DNA of 37,729 nucleotides. It comes from an uncultured Polaribacter sp. Its GTDB lineage: Bacteria; Bacteroidota; Bacteroidia; Flavobacteriales; Flavobacteriaceae. The notes beneath the pieces are model-generated. The model saw only the letters and a list, made by a program, of their open reading frames with translations. It was not told where the DNA came from and ran no database searches. The DNA lies in assembly GCA_905480405.1 (NCBI GenBank), contig CAJQQH010000188.1, forward strand, positions 1 through 37,729, written 5' to 3'. A program made the position numbers and the translations under genes. This document shows, one piece after another, positions 11,001 through 19,695 of this stretch (its first letter is position 1; every line of letters starts with the position of its first letter).

Positions 11001-14000
11001 TACAAATAATTTTGACCAAGCAAATGTTGAGTATATACAATTTTGGATCATGGATCCTTATCAAAATTATTCACTTACAACTAAAGAAGGTTTACCTGCT
11101 GGTGTAGATCCTACCAACTTATCTAATCAAGTTGGAGATTTATACATTAATTTAGGAAATATTTCTGAAGATATCGTAAAGGATAATCGTAAAATGTTCG
11201 AAAACGGTTTACCAGAAGATGGTTTAAAAGTTAATGGTGCAAATGTAAACAGAACAACTTGGGGAGATGTACCAAGAAATCCATCAATTATTTATGCTTT
11301 TAGTGAAGAAGATGAAGCTAGAACAAATCAAGATGTTGGTTTTGACGGTTTAAATGATGTTGATGAAAAGGCTTTAGCTAATATTGGTTTTTATAGTAGC
11401 TTAGAAGATCCTGCAGCAGATAATTTTCAGTTCTTTAGAGGTGCGCAACTAGATGCAAATGATGCATCCATTGTAAAAAGATATAAAGATTATAACAATA
11501 CACAAGGAAACTCGCCTACATTAAATCAATCGCCAGAAAGTTACCCTACTTCATCCTCTACTTATCCAGATGTTGAAGATATAAACAGAGATCAAACGAT
11601 GAATACTGTTGAGAGTTTTTATGAGTATAAAATCTCTATGAATCAAGCAGATTTAGTAAAAGGAAATAATTTTATTGTAGACGAAAAAACAACTTCTGTT
11701 TCTTTAGAAAACGGAACAACACAACAAACAAAATGGTATCAATTTAGGGTGCCAATAAGAAACGGAACACCAATAAATGGAATTTCTGATTTTAATAGTA
11801 TCCGTTTTGTTAGAATGTTTTTAACCAATTTTAAAATGCCTGTTGTAGTTCGTTTTGGTGAGCTAGACTTGGTTCGTGGAGATTGGAGACGATACGCAAG
11901 AACAATTGATCCATCTATTGACCCTGATAGAGAATTAAATCAATCTGAATTAGAAGGTTTTGAAGTTGGTGTAGTAAGTGTAGAACAAAATGATGGAAGC
12001 TACATAGAACCACCAGGAATTGAAAGAGAACGTTTACAAGGTAGTACAACTGTACAGTTACAAAATGAGCAATCTGTGACACTTAAAGTAACAAACCTTG
12101 GTGCTAACAAAACAAGAGCTATCTACAAAAACATAAGCGTAGATTTAAGACGTTTTAAAAACCTAAAAATGTTTATGCATTTAGAAGGTAATGATGGTTT
12201 TTCTGGTATTATTAGATTAGGAACAGATTTAGATGACAATTACTACGAAGTAGAAGTTCCTTTAACAGTAAGTAATGGAGGAAGCAGTCAATTAGATATT
12301 TGGCCAGAAGAAAATAATTTAGATGCTTTTTTAGAAACGTTTGGTAAAGTAAAATTAGAAAGAGATAAATTACAATTACCCGTTAACGAACCTTATACAT
12401 CTGTTGAGCAAAGTGATAATTTACCATATACAATAACAGTTAAAGGTAATCCAACTCTAGCACAATTAAGAACAATTATGCTTGGTTTAAAAAACACAAG
12501 TACCGTTTCTAAAAGTGGTGAAATTTGGTTTAATGAATTACGTTCATCTGGTTTTGATAATAAAGCAGGTTGGGCAGCGGTTATGAATGCTGATGCTAAT
12601 TTTGCTGATGTAGCTAATGTTTCTTTATCAGGAAGTGTACAAACTATTGGTTTTGGTAATGTAGAGGATAGAGTTAGCCAGCGAAGTTTAGACGAAACAA
12701 AGCAATACGATGTTGCTACAACCATTAACTTAGGTAAAGTATTAACACCTAAAAGATGGGGAATTCAACTACCAATGAGTTATAGTGTTGGTGAAAAATT
12801 TATTGATCCTAAATTTGATCCAAAATATCAAGATGTTACTTTAAGTGATGCTTTAAATGCTGATTTACCAGAATCTTTAGATGCAGAATTCTCTAGAGAT
12901 TATACTAAAAGAACAAGTATTAGTTTTATCAATGTAAAAAAGAATAGAAACCCTAATTCTACAAAAAAACCAAAGTTTTATAATGTAGAAAACTTAGCCG
13001 TTTCATATTCACACAACAAGGAATTTCATAGAGATTATAATATTAAAAAATATATAAATGAAAATGTATCAGCTTCTGCTGCATATAATTTTAATTTCAA
13101 TTCTAAGTCTATAGAACTTTTTAAAAACTCAGAAAAATTTAAAAGTAAATACTGGAAGTTTATAAAAGATTTAAACTTTAACCCTGTTCCAAAAACATTA
13201 TCAGTAAATTCTAGAATTAATAGAAGTTATAATGAGCAACAGTCTAGAAACCTAATTGCTAATTTGCCTGCACAACCAGAATTAAAACAACGTAGGTTCT
13301 TATTCGATTGGGATTACACTGTTGGTTTCGATTTAACAAAATCTCTTCAATTAAATTTTAATGCTTCTAACAGTTATATATATGATGCTTTTGATAGTGG
13401 TGAAGATTTACAGATTTTTGATAATTTCTTTAATACAGGTAGACCAAACCAATATCATCAAAAATTAAATACTACCTATAAATTACCATTAGATAAATTT
13501 CCGTTTTTAAGTTTTATAAAGGCCGATTATGCTTATACTGCAGATTTTGATTGGCAAGTATCATCACAAGATGAAACTATTGTAGAACAAATAGGTAATG
13601 TTATTCAGAATGCAAATACTCATAACATTAATACTACTTTTTCTTTTGATAAACTTTATAAAAAAGTAGGTTTTGAAAAACTGTTACTAACAAAAACACA
13701 ACGTAAAAATGCAAAAGGAAGAAATATTAAACCAAAGAAAAATCTACCAACTGGTAAAAAAATACTAAAAGGTACTTGGAATGTTTTAACATCTGTAAAA
13801 CAAGGAAAAATAAGTTATACAGAAAATAACGGACAATATTTACAAGGATATACAGAGGATATTGGATTTTTAGGTGGTGCTCCTACTTCTTTTGCTTTTG
13901 GAAGTCAAGTAGACATCAGAAATAAAGCTTTAGAAAACGGCTGGTTAGTTACAAGAGCTGATAATGGAGAATATTTTAACAAAACCTATAGTAGAACACA

Positions 14001-15075
14001 ATACAATAAGCTAGACTATACGTTTACTGTAAAACCTTTTAAAGATTTAAATATAGACATTAGAGGAAACAAAATAAAAACAAGAGACTTATCTCAGCAA
14101 ATAGATCTAATAGATGGCAAAAATACTTTTGAAAGTACACCTGTTTTTGAAACCGGTAACTTTAGTACAAGTCATTCTATGATTTCGACTGCTTTTACAA
14201 GTGGAGATGATTTGTTTCAAAAAATGAAAGACTACAGAACCATTATATCGCAAAGGTTATCTACAGAGAATGGAGTAACTGCAGGTTTTGGAGAAAATAG
14301 TCAACAAGTATTATTACCAGCATTTATGGCTGCATATTCTGGTAGCAATCCAAATAAAATAAACACAAGTTTATTTAGAAATATACCAATACCAAACTGG
14401 ACATTACGTTATAATGGTTTAATGAAATTGAAATGGTTTAAAAAGAACTTTTCAACTTTTGTTCTTTCTCATGGTTATAGATCTTCTTACACAGTTTCTA
14501 GTTTTACCAACAATTTACAATATGAAGCTGGCCAGAATAAAATAAATCAAATTTCTAATAATCTAGAACCAGAATTATTAGTTTCTGGTGCTACTTTAGT
14601 TGATGAATTTTCGCCTTTAATTAAAGTGGACATGAAAATGAAAAATTCATTTTCATTTAGAGGAGAGATAAAAAGGGATAGAACCTTAACAATGAACTTT
14701 AATAATAGTACTATAACCGATATTGCAGGTACAGAATATGTTTTTGGTTTAGGTTATGTTTTTAAAGATGTTAAAATGAAAACCCGATTTACCGGTAAGA
14801 AAACAACTTTAAAAGGAGATATTAACTTAAGAGCAGATGTATCTTTAAGAGATAATCTTACACAAATTAGGTATGTTGATGAAGATAATGATCAAATTAG
14901 TGGTGGTCAAAACTTATTTTCTATTAAATTTACAGCCGATTATGCTTTGAATAGTAATTTAACAGCATCTTTGTATTACAATCATCAAACATCTAAGTAT
15001 GCTATATCTACTACATTCCCAAGACAAGCAATAAACGGGGGAGTTAATATCGTATATAACTTAGGAGGAAATTAA
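8023..15075 (+). CDS. sprA: Type IX secretion outer-membrane translocon SprA/Sov
   Basis: 2350 aa with signal peptide; VAGAATSYIDDFEASQIPISLLSPLDWYEASTPR and other SprA-like segments; ruvA-sprA-gcvH synteny. Start appears to be TTG 4 nt after the ruvA stop. Confidence 0.92.
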   Translation: MIRLLKNIFLLVLFTFTVNLSSYAQTNKSKDTLGVKKDTIKLRYNFDHSQKGGLFLDDLAKKEVIFDKELNMYVIIEKIGNYYTKNPIFLTEKMYQQYLLKRDMTEYFKAKVSATNSKKKGSLAAQKDLLPTYYVNSKFFESIFGGNTVKVTPTGSLNLKLGFIYQNTDNPQISEENRSSFTFDFDQQINASLRAKVGERLEFTANYDTQASFDFQNLVKIDYTPTEDDILQGIEAGNVEMPIKNSLINGAQSLFGVKTKLKFGNTNVTAVFSQQNSESKTIVAEAGATIQSFELRTTDYDNDRHFFLSQFFIDNYANSLKNYPLISSQVNITRIEVWVTNRNASTEDFRSIVAFADIGESNNTNSTYKNLVDDNGTVINTNPVSINTNGQTLNLPQNNSNNIYDTNVLAGIRDVSTVDNTLNGTFQMEQGTDYSILENARKLDINEFTLNAQLGYISLNRRLNDGEVLAVSYEYTVAGSVNGTTEKSFKVGEFSNDGVQAPENLAVKLLRSEILKTTRENTTTNQVESFPTWRLMMKNVYALGAYPLTQDGFRFEIQYRDDQTGISSNVLQNALTADIPNTPLIQVLNLDQLDQSQFRNADGFFDYVEGITVNSENGYVIFPDPEPFGNGLEKKLTNVADETYLFKDLYLNTKVNIQNNFQDKDKFFLKGYFKSENSGGISIGAFNVPRGSVNVTAGGRQLVEGVDYVVDYQLGKVQIIDPGLQASGTPINVSTENNAVFNQQRKTFMGIDVEHKFSDELVVGATILNINERPITPKVNFGAEPIDNTMFGVNIDYATEVPYFTKLANKLPFVDTDVPSNLSVRADMAYLLPGTPSGIDVAGAATSYIDDFEASQIPISLLSPLDWYEASTPRYEINDKFNGKNNDLTYNDKRGKLAWYSIDQIFYGIGQTPASIDAEELSRAETRQINYRELFPNVQLDITQNSLVRTLDLAYFPEERGSYNFNQNASNIDGTVKLPDPETNWGGIMRPLTTNNFDQANVEYIQFWIMDPYQNYSLTTKEGLPAGVDPTNLSNQVGDLYINLGNISEDIVKDNRKMFENGLPEDGLKVNGANVNRTTWGDVPRNPSIIYAFSEEDEARTNQDVGFDGLNDVDEKALANIGFYSSLEDPAADNFQFFRGAQLDANDASIVKRYKDYNNTQGNSPTLNQSPESYPTSSSTYPDVEDINRDQTMNTVESFYEYKISMNQADLVKGNNFIVDEKTTSVSLENGTTQQTKWYQFRVPIRNGTPINGISDFNSIRFVRMFLTNFKMPVVVRFGELDLVRGDWRRYARTIDPSIDPDRELNQSELEGFEVGVVSVEQNDGSYIEPPGIERERLQGSTTVQLQNEQSVTLKVTNLGANKTRAIYKNISVDLRRFKNLKMFMHLEGNDGFSGIIRLGTDLDDNYYEVEVPLTVSNGGSSQLDIWPEENNLDAFLETFGKVKLERDKLQLPVNEPYTSVEQSDNLPYTITVKGNPTLAQLRTIMLGLKNTSTVSKSGEIWFNELRSSGFDNKAGWAAVMNADANFADVANVSLSGSVQTIGFGNVEDRVSQRSLDETKQYDVATTINLGKVLTPKRWGIQLPMSYSVGEKFIDPKFDPKYQDVTLSDALNADLPESLDAEFSRDYTKRTSISFINVKKNRNPNSTKKPKFYNVENLAVSYSHNKEFHRDYNIKKYINENVSASAAYNFNFNSKSIELFKNSEKFKSKYWKFIKDLNFNPVPKTLSVNSRINRSYNEQQSRNLIANLPAQPELKQRRFLFDWDYTVGFDLTKSLQLNFNASNSYIYDAFDSGEDLQIFDNFFNTGRPNQYHQKLNTTYKLPLDKFPFLSFIKADYAYTADFDWQVSSQDETIVEQIGNVIQNANTHNINTTFSFDKLYKKVGFEKLLLTKTQRKNAKGRNIKPKKNLPTGKKILKGTWNVLTSVKQGKISYTENNGQYLQGYTEDIGFLGGAPTSFAFGSQVDIRNKALENGWLVTRADNGEYFNKTYSRTQYNKLDYTFTVKPFKDLNIDIRGNKIKTRDLSQQIDLIDGKNTFESTPVFETGNFSTSHSMISTAFTSGDDLFQKMKDYRTIISQRLSTENGVTAGFGENSQQVLLPAFMAAYSGSNPNKINTSLFRNIPIPNWTLRYNGLMKLKWFKKNFSTFVLSHGYRSSYTVSSFTNNLQYEAGQNKINQISNNLEPELLVSGATLVDEFSPLIKVDMKMKNSFSFRGEIKRDRTLTMNFNNSTITDIAGTEYVFGLGYVFKDVKMKTRFTGKKTTLKGDINLRADVSLRDNLTQIRYVDEDNDQISGGQNLFSIKFTADYALNSNLTASLYYNHQTSKYAISTTFPRQAINGGVNIVYNLGGN

Positions 15076-15106
15076 AAACGAAATCAATAAAATAAAATTT
15101 TAAGAA

Positions 15107-15487
15107 ATGAACATTCCAGTTGAATTAAAATACACTAAAGACCACGAGTGGATTAAAATTGAAGGAAATATTGCAACAGTAGGTATTACAGATTTTGCAC
15201 AGGGTGAATTAGGAGACATCGTATATGTAGATGTAGACACTTTAGATGACACTGTTGAAGAAGGAGAAGTATTTGGATCTGTAGAAGCTGTAAAAACGGT
15301 TTCTGATTTATTTATGCCTTTAACTGGTGAAGTAGTTGAGTTTAACGAGGAGTTAGAAGACGAACCTGAATTGGTGAATACAGACCCTTATGGAAAAGGT
15401 TGGATGATAAAAATCGAATTTTCTGAAAACTCACAATTAGAAAGCTTATTAGATGCTGAAGCATATCAAAACCTTATTAAAGGATAA
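15107..15487 (+). CDS. gcvH: Glycine cleavage system H protein
   Basis: [35 protein letters not shown]... [15 protein letters not shown] lipoyl motif. Confidence 0.96.
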   Translation: MNIPVELKYTKDHEWIKIEGNIATVGITDFAQGELGDIVYVDVDTLDDTVEEGEVFGSVEAVKTVSDLFMPLTGEVVEFNEELEDEPELVNTDPYGKGWMIKIEFSENSQLESLLDAEAYQNLIKG

Positions 15488-15830
15488 TATATTTTTTTTT
15501 GCACTTGCTATTACTATTGGTATTATTTGTTTAAGCTTAATAAAAATGCCTAAGACGAATATTAAAATTAGTAATATTGATAAATTGTATCACAGTTTTG
15601 CGTACTTTACTTTAACTATTTCGTGGTTACTTAGTTTTTATAAGAAACCCGAAAAAAAATACGTTATTGTAATTGGATGTATAATTCTTGGCATAATAAT
15701 TGAAGTTTTACAAGGTACTTTAACAATTTATAGAACTGGAGATTATCTAGATGTTTTAGCAAATTCATTTGGAGTTCTCTTAGCATTATTGATTTTTAAT
15801 GTAATTTCTAAAAAAAATTACATTAAATAA
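15453..15830 (+). CDS. VanZ-like family membrane protein
   Basis: [19 protein letters not shown] and [36 protein letters not shown] are VanZ-like. The only start giving a complete TM1 is ATG 15453, inside gcvH. Confidence 0.85.
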   Translation: MLKHIKTLLKDNIFFFALAITIGIICLSLIKMPKTNIKISNIDKLYHSFAYFTLTISWLLSFYKKPEKKYVIVIGCIILGIIIEVLQGTLTIYRTGDYLDVLANSFGVLLALLIFNVISKKNYIK

Positions 15831-15894
15831 CGTTAAGACTTGTATTTAAAACAATAATTTAATTAAATTAGCGAACTATTAAAAACTCTTTAAA

Positions 15895-16614
15895 ATGGAA
15901 ATTAAAAAAAGTCCTAAATCAAATTTAGAAAATTTTAGTAAAATATTTATGCAAATTGGTCTTGTTTTAGCTCTGTTTGTAACATATGCTGCCATAGAAC
16001 AAAAAACATATGATAAAAGTTATGGTGACTTAGGTACTGTTACTATGAATGCTGAAATGGAAGAAGAAACTATCATTACAGAAAGAGTAGAGCCAGTAAA
16101 ACCTAAAACGCCACCACCACCAACTCCAGAAAAAATCGAGATTGTTGAGGATGAAAAAGAAATTGAAGAAACAGTTATAGAATCTACTGAAACAGATGAA
16201 ACTGAAGCTGTAGAAGTTGAAGAAATTGAAGAAGTTGAAGAAGAGGAAGAAGTTGCACAGGATGTAAGTTTCATGGTTATTGAAGATGTACCTGTATTTC
16301 CTGGTTGTAAAGGAAATAAAGCAGCATTAAAAAAATGTTTTAGTAAAATGATTCAAAAACACTTTTTGAGAAAATTTGATGCTGAATTGCCAAATGAGTT
16401 AGGTTTATCTTCAGGTAAGAAAAGAGTTTTTATCGGTTTTAGAATTGATGAAAAAGGAAATGTTACAGAAATTAAAGCCAAAGCTCCTCACCCAAAAATT
16501 AAAAGTGAAGTTATTAGTGTAATGAAAAAATTACCTAAAATGAAACCTGGTAGACAAAGAGGTAAACCAGTTGGGGTAAAATATAATATTCCTTTTACTC
16601 TTATTGTTGAGTAA
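15895..16614 (+). CDS. Energy transducer TonB family protein
   Basis: N-terminal TM, PPPPTPEK segment, acidic linker, C-terminal domain with RVFIGFRIDEKGNVTEIKA...YNIPFTLIV. Confidence 0.9.
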   Translation: MEIKKSPKSNLENFSKIFMQIGLVLALFVTYAAIEQKTYDKSYGDLGTVTMNAEMEEETIITERVEPVKPKTPPPPTPEKIEIVEDEKEIEETVIESTETDETEAVEVEEIEEVEEEEEVAQDVSFMVIEDVPVFPGCKGNKAALKKCFSKMIQKHFLRKFDAELPNELGLSSGKKRVFIGFRIDEKGNVTEIKAKAPHPKIKSEVISVMKKLPKMKPGRQRGKPVGVKYNIPFTLIVE

Positions 16615-16633
16615 TAGATAAATAAGGATTTTT

Positions 16634-16668
16634 AAAAAACGTCTAGAATTAATTTCTAGACGTTTTTT
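16634..16668 (+). terminator. Rho-independent terminator after tonB-like gene
   Basis: ACGTCTAGAA-TTAA-TTTCTAGACGT stem followed by T run. Confidence 0.85.
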
Positions 16669-16863
16669 ATTTACAATAAACTCAACTTTAACTATGTTTT
16701 ATAAATAGATCTTAAATGGCAAAAACTATCTGTTTCAGATGGCAACCTATTATGTTTTAATAGAATTAATTGTTATAAAATACAATAACAAAAAAGTTTT
16801 CTTAAGAATTAAACACCTTATAATTAGTAATTAATTTTGATTTAGAAAAAGTAGATAGAAGCA

Positions 16864-16895
16864 AAAAAAAACTCATTAGAATTAACTAATGAGTT
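16864..16895 (-). terminator. Terminator of the minus-strand MORN/YwqK-like gene
   Basis: AACTCATTAG/CTAATGAGTT stem with A run on + strand (T run on - strand). Confidence 0.8.
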
Positions 16896-16922
16896 TCAAA
16901 TTTTGTAATTACAAATAAAATA

Positions 16923-17276
16923 CTATTCGTTGCTAATAGCTAACTTAGTATCTGGCTTCCAAACATTAACAGAAGCGATAGCATTATTATTATAATTAAT
17001 TTCTTTTAAAGCTTCATCAGACCACACAAACCATTTACCAACTTTTTTCCCTTCAGCATAATAAGCTAATTGGGTTTTATTACCAGTTTTATCAAAACGA
17101 ACCCATTCTCCAGTCAATTTTTTGTTTTTAAAATATCCTTGAGTTTTAATTGATCCATTATTATAATAGTAAGTTGCCTTTACCAAATCATTTTCAGCCT
17201 TAAAAGTAGGTTCAATCTTCTGTGCAAATCCTATAGTTGCCATACTAAGCATGCAAATTGCTAATATATTTTTCAT
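16923..17276 (-). CDS. Secreted MORN-repeat / YwqK-like protein
   Basis: Signal peptide ...MATIGFAQ; YYNNGSIKTQGYFKNKKLTGEWVRFDKTGNKTQLAYYAEGKKVGKWFVW MORN-like repeats. Confidence 0.75.
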   Translation of the reverse strand: MKNILAICMLSMATIGFAQKIEPTFKAENDLVKATYYYNNGSIKTQGYFKNKKLTGEWVRFDKTGNKTQLAYYAEGKKVGKWFVWSDEALKEINYNNNAIASVNVWKPDTKLAISNE

Positions 17277-17439
17277 CTTTTTTTATTTTAAGGTTAACAT
17301 TACTTTTACAAATATAACCAATATATTACAATAAAAAAACATTTACGTAACATTAAATTAACATTGCGATTTTTTATTGAAATAAATTATTAAAAAAAAA
17401 TTATATTTACATATTATAAATCTTAATAAAAAAATTATT

Positions 17440-17640
17440 ATGGCAGTAATGAAAGTTATTGAAGTTTTAGCTAATTCTGAGAAAAGTTGGGAAGAAGCAA
17501 CAAGAAAAGCTGTAAAGCATGCAGCTAAATCGGTAAAAAACATAAAATCAGTATTTGTACAATCACAAAGTGCAGTTGTTAATGGTAATGATGTAACCGA
17601 ATTTAGAGTTAATTTAAAAATTACTTTTGAAGTAAACTAA
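17440..17640 (+). CDS. Dodecin family protein
   Basis: 66 aa; KVIEVLANSEKSWEEATRKAVKHAAKSVKNIKSVFVQSQSAVV...YRVNLKITFEV-like pattern typical of dodecins. Confidence 0.92.
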   Translation: MAVMKVIEVLANSEKSWEEATRKAVKHAAKSVKNIKSVFVQSQSAVVNGNDVTEFRVNLKITFEVN

Positions 17641-17661
17641 AATTATAAAACTAACTACATT

Positions 17662-17695
17662 AAGCGATTTGATATTCTTATTAAATCGCTTTTTT
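17662..17695 (+). terminator. Terminator after dodecin gene
   Basis: AAGCGATTT...AAATCGCTT stem followed by T run. Confidence 0.8.
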
Positions 17696-17707
17696 AATTA
17701 AAAAAAA

Positions 17708-18064
17708 ATGAATTATATACAAATTATACTAACAGCATTTATTGCTTTAATACATATATATATTGTTTACCTAGAAATGGTACTATGGACAACAAAAAAA
17801 GGAATAGAAGCATTTGATCTAAAGGACAAGGAATTTGCTGAAGAAACGAAAGTAATGGCAGCAAACCAGGGATTATACAATGGTTTTTTAGCTGCAGGTT
17901 TAATATGGTCTATAATAGCATCTAAAATAGATGTAGCAATTTTCTTTTCAGCATGTGTTTTTATAGCTGGTATTTATGGTGCATATTCAACAAAGAAAAT
18001 TAAAATTTTATACATTCAAACAATACCAGCTTCATTAGCAATAATTTCTTTATTATTATTTTAA
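17708..18064 (+). CDS. DUF1304 family membrane protein
   Basis: LIHIYIVYLEMVLWTTKKGIEAF...NQGLYNGFLAAGLIW. Confidence 0.85.
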   Translation: MNYIQIILTAFIALIHIYIVYLEMVLWTTKKGIEAFDLKDKEFAEETKVMAANQGLYNGFLAAGLIWSIIASKIDVAIFFSACVFIAGIYGAYSTKKIKILYIQTIPASLAIISLLLF

Positions 18065-18092
18065 ATAGTTGTTATATCTATTTTGTATACTT

Positions 18093-18100
18093 TATTTTTG
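18093..18100 (+). promoter_or_regulatory. Candidate -7 element (TATTTTTG) with TTG about 21 bp upstream
   Basis: TTG at 18069-18071 and TATTTTTG at 18093-18100 fit the Bacteroidota promoter layout. Confidence 0.45.
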
Positions 18101-18124
18101 TAGTCTAACTTTAAAAAAACAAGA

Positions 18125-18925
18125 ATGGAAGAGTACGCACAAACATTAATAGACCTTTTATTAAACTACGCACCTAAAGTAGTTATGGCTATAGTAATAT
18201 TACTAGTTGGTTTATTTATAATTAAAATTACTATAAAATCATCTGTAAAAATTATGGAAAAAAGAGGTGTTGATATAACGCTTCAGAAATTTTTAGGAAA
18301 TCTAGGAGGCTGGGTTTTAAAAATTTTATTAATTATAGCTGTAATTTCTCAATTAGGTATAGAAACTACTTCTTTTGCTGCAATTTTGGCTGCTGCAGGT
18401 TTAGCAGTTGGTTTAGCTTTACAAGGTTCTCTTGCAAATTTTGCAGGTGGAGTTTTAATTATGATTTTTAAACCATTTAAAATTGGAGATTTAATTGAAG
18501 CACAAGGAGAAATTGGTGTGGTTAAAGAAATTGAAATCTTTACAACAAAACTAACAGGATTATCAAATAAAGAAATTATTATACCAAATGGATCTTTATC
18601 TAATGGTAATGTAATAAACTACACAACAGAAGGAACTCGTAGAGTAGATCTAGTAATTGGAGTTTCATATGATGCAGACATCAAGAAAACAAAAGAAGTT
18701 TTAACGAAAGTATTAACTTCACATCCAAAAGTTTTAAAAACACCAGCTCCAGGAGTGACAGTATTAGAATTAGCAGATAGTTCTGTTAACTTTGCTGTAA
18801 GACCTTGGTGTGATACAGCGGATTATTGGGATGTTTATTTTGATGTTACCGAGAATGCAAAATTAGCTTTAGATGAAGCAGGTATAGAAATACCTTATCC
18901 ACATAGAGTTAATATTAATAAATAG
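18125..18925 (+). CDS. Small-conductance mechanosensitive channel (MscS family)
   Basis: AAAGLAVGLALQGSLANFAGGVLIMIFKPFKIGDLIEAQGEIGVVKEIEIFTT pore/beta-domain signature. Confidence 0.95.
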   Translation: MEEYAQTLIDLLLNYAPKVVMAIVILLVGLFIIKITIKSSVKIMEKRGVDITLQKFLGNLGGWVLKILLIIAVISQLGIETTSFAAILAAAGLAVGLALQGSLANFAGGVLIMIFKPFKIGDLIEAQGEIGVVKEIEIFTTKLTGLSNKEIIIPNGSLSNGNVINYTTEGTRRVDLVIGVSYDADIKKTKEVLTKVLTSHPKVLKTPAPGVTVLELADSSVNFAVRPWCDTADYWDVYFDVTENAKLALDEAGIEIPYPHRVNINK

Positions 18926-19601
18926 GTTTTTTCTTTTTTTGAGGAATAACAACAAAATCTTTTAAATAAAAAGGTTCAAAATAAGCGACATTTTCAATGT
19001 CGTTTTTTTTGTGCTTTTCATAAGATAATTTGGCCATTTCTTTTGCTGAAGGAAATTTATCATCAATAAAAACTGCATTTTTATGTTTGATAATTTCTTT
19101 ACACTTTGCAGATCCATCACCCAAAAAATATACTTTAGAAATATTTAAGTATTCAGAAAAAGAATTCTCATTAATAATTTCTGCTTTAATTTCTCTAATT
19201 GCTTTATAGTTTTTATCTAAAATAGTAGAATACACTTCCATTCTCCTAGCATCTAACATAGGCACAATAAATCCTTTTTCTATGGATATAGAATGAGATA
19301 ACGAAGTTAATGTATCTATAGATATTAAAGGTTTACTATACGCAAAACAGAGCCCTTTTGCGGCAGAAACTCCAATTCTTAAACCTGTATAAGACCCAGG
19401 ACCTTTACTTACTGCTACAGCATCTATTTTATCTGATGATAAATTAACTTCTTTTAATGCATCTACAATAAACGGATGCAAAACTTCTGCATGAGAATAA
19501 TTACCGTTGTTTAATTCTTTAATAGCTAAAATTTCTCCTTTATTAGCAATACTTACAGAGCAATTTTTTGTGCTTGTTTCTATATTTAAAATAATACTCA
19601 A
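18915..19601 (-). CDS. tsaB: tRNA threonylcarbamoyladenosine biosynthesis protein TsaB
   Basis: ILNIETSTKNCSVSIA, AVSKGPGSYTGLRIGVSAAKGLC, PMLDARRMEVY. Confidence 0.94.
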   Translation of the reverse strand: MSIILNIETSTKNCSVSIANKGEILAIKELNNGNYSHAEVLHPFIVDALKEVNLSSDKIDAVAVSKGPGSYTGLRIGVSAAKGLCFAYSKPLISIDTLTSLSHSISIEKGFIVPMLDARRMEVYSTILDKNYKAIREIKAEIINENSFSEYLNISKVYFLGDGSAKCKEIIKHKNAVFIDDKFPSAKEMAKLSYEKHKKNDIENVAYFEPFYLKDFVVIPQKKKKPIY

Positions 19602-19637
19602 ACCTCTAATTTTTATACAAAGATAATTTAAAAAGGA

Positions 19638-19669
19638 AACCTCACAGCAAAATTAATTACAGTGAGGTT
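19638..19669 (-). terminator. Probable terminator of the TolC-like gene
   Basis: AACCTCAC...GTGAGGTT stem with A-rich + strand flank (T-rich on minus). Confidence 0.55.
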
Positions 19670-19695
19670 AAAATATTTTTTGGTGTTTAAAAAAC

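Noticed and set aside
12393-12725. 110-aa minus-strand ORF inside sprA
   Set aside because: Antisense to sprA, no family resemblance or initiation context.
16020-16274. 84-aa Ser-rich ORF on the minus strand (SSSSTSSISSTSTASVSSVSVDS)
   Set aside because: Mirror of the acidic GAA/GAG-rich tonB linker; antisense low-complexity artefact.
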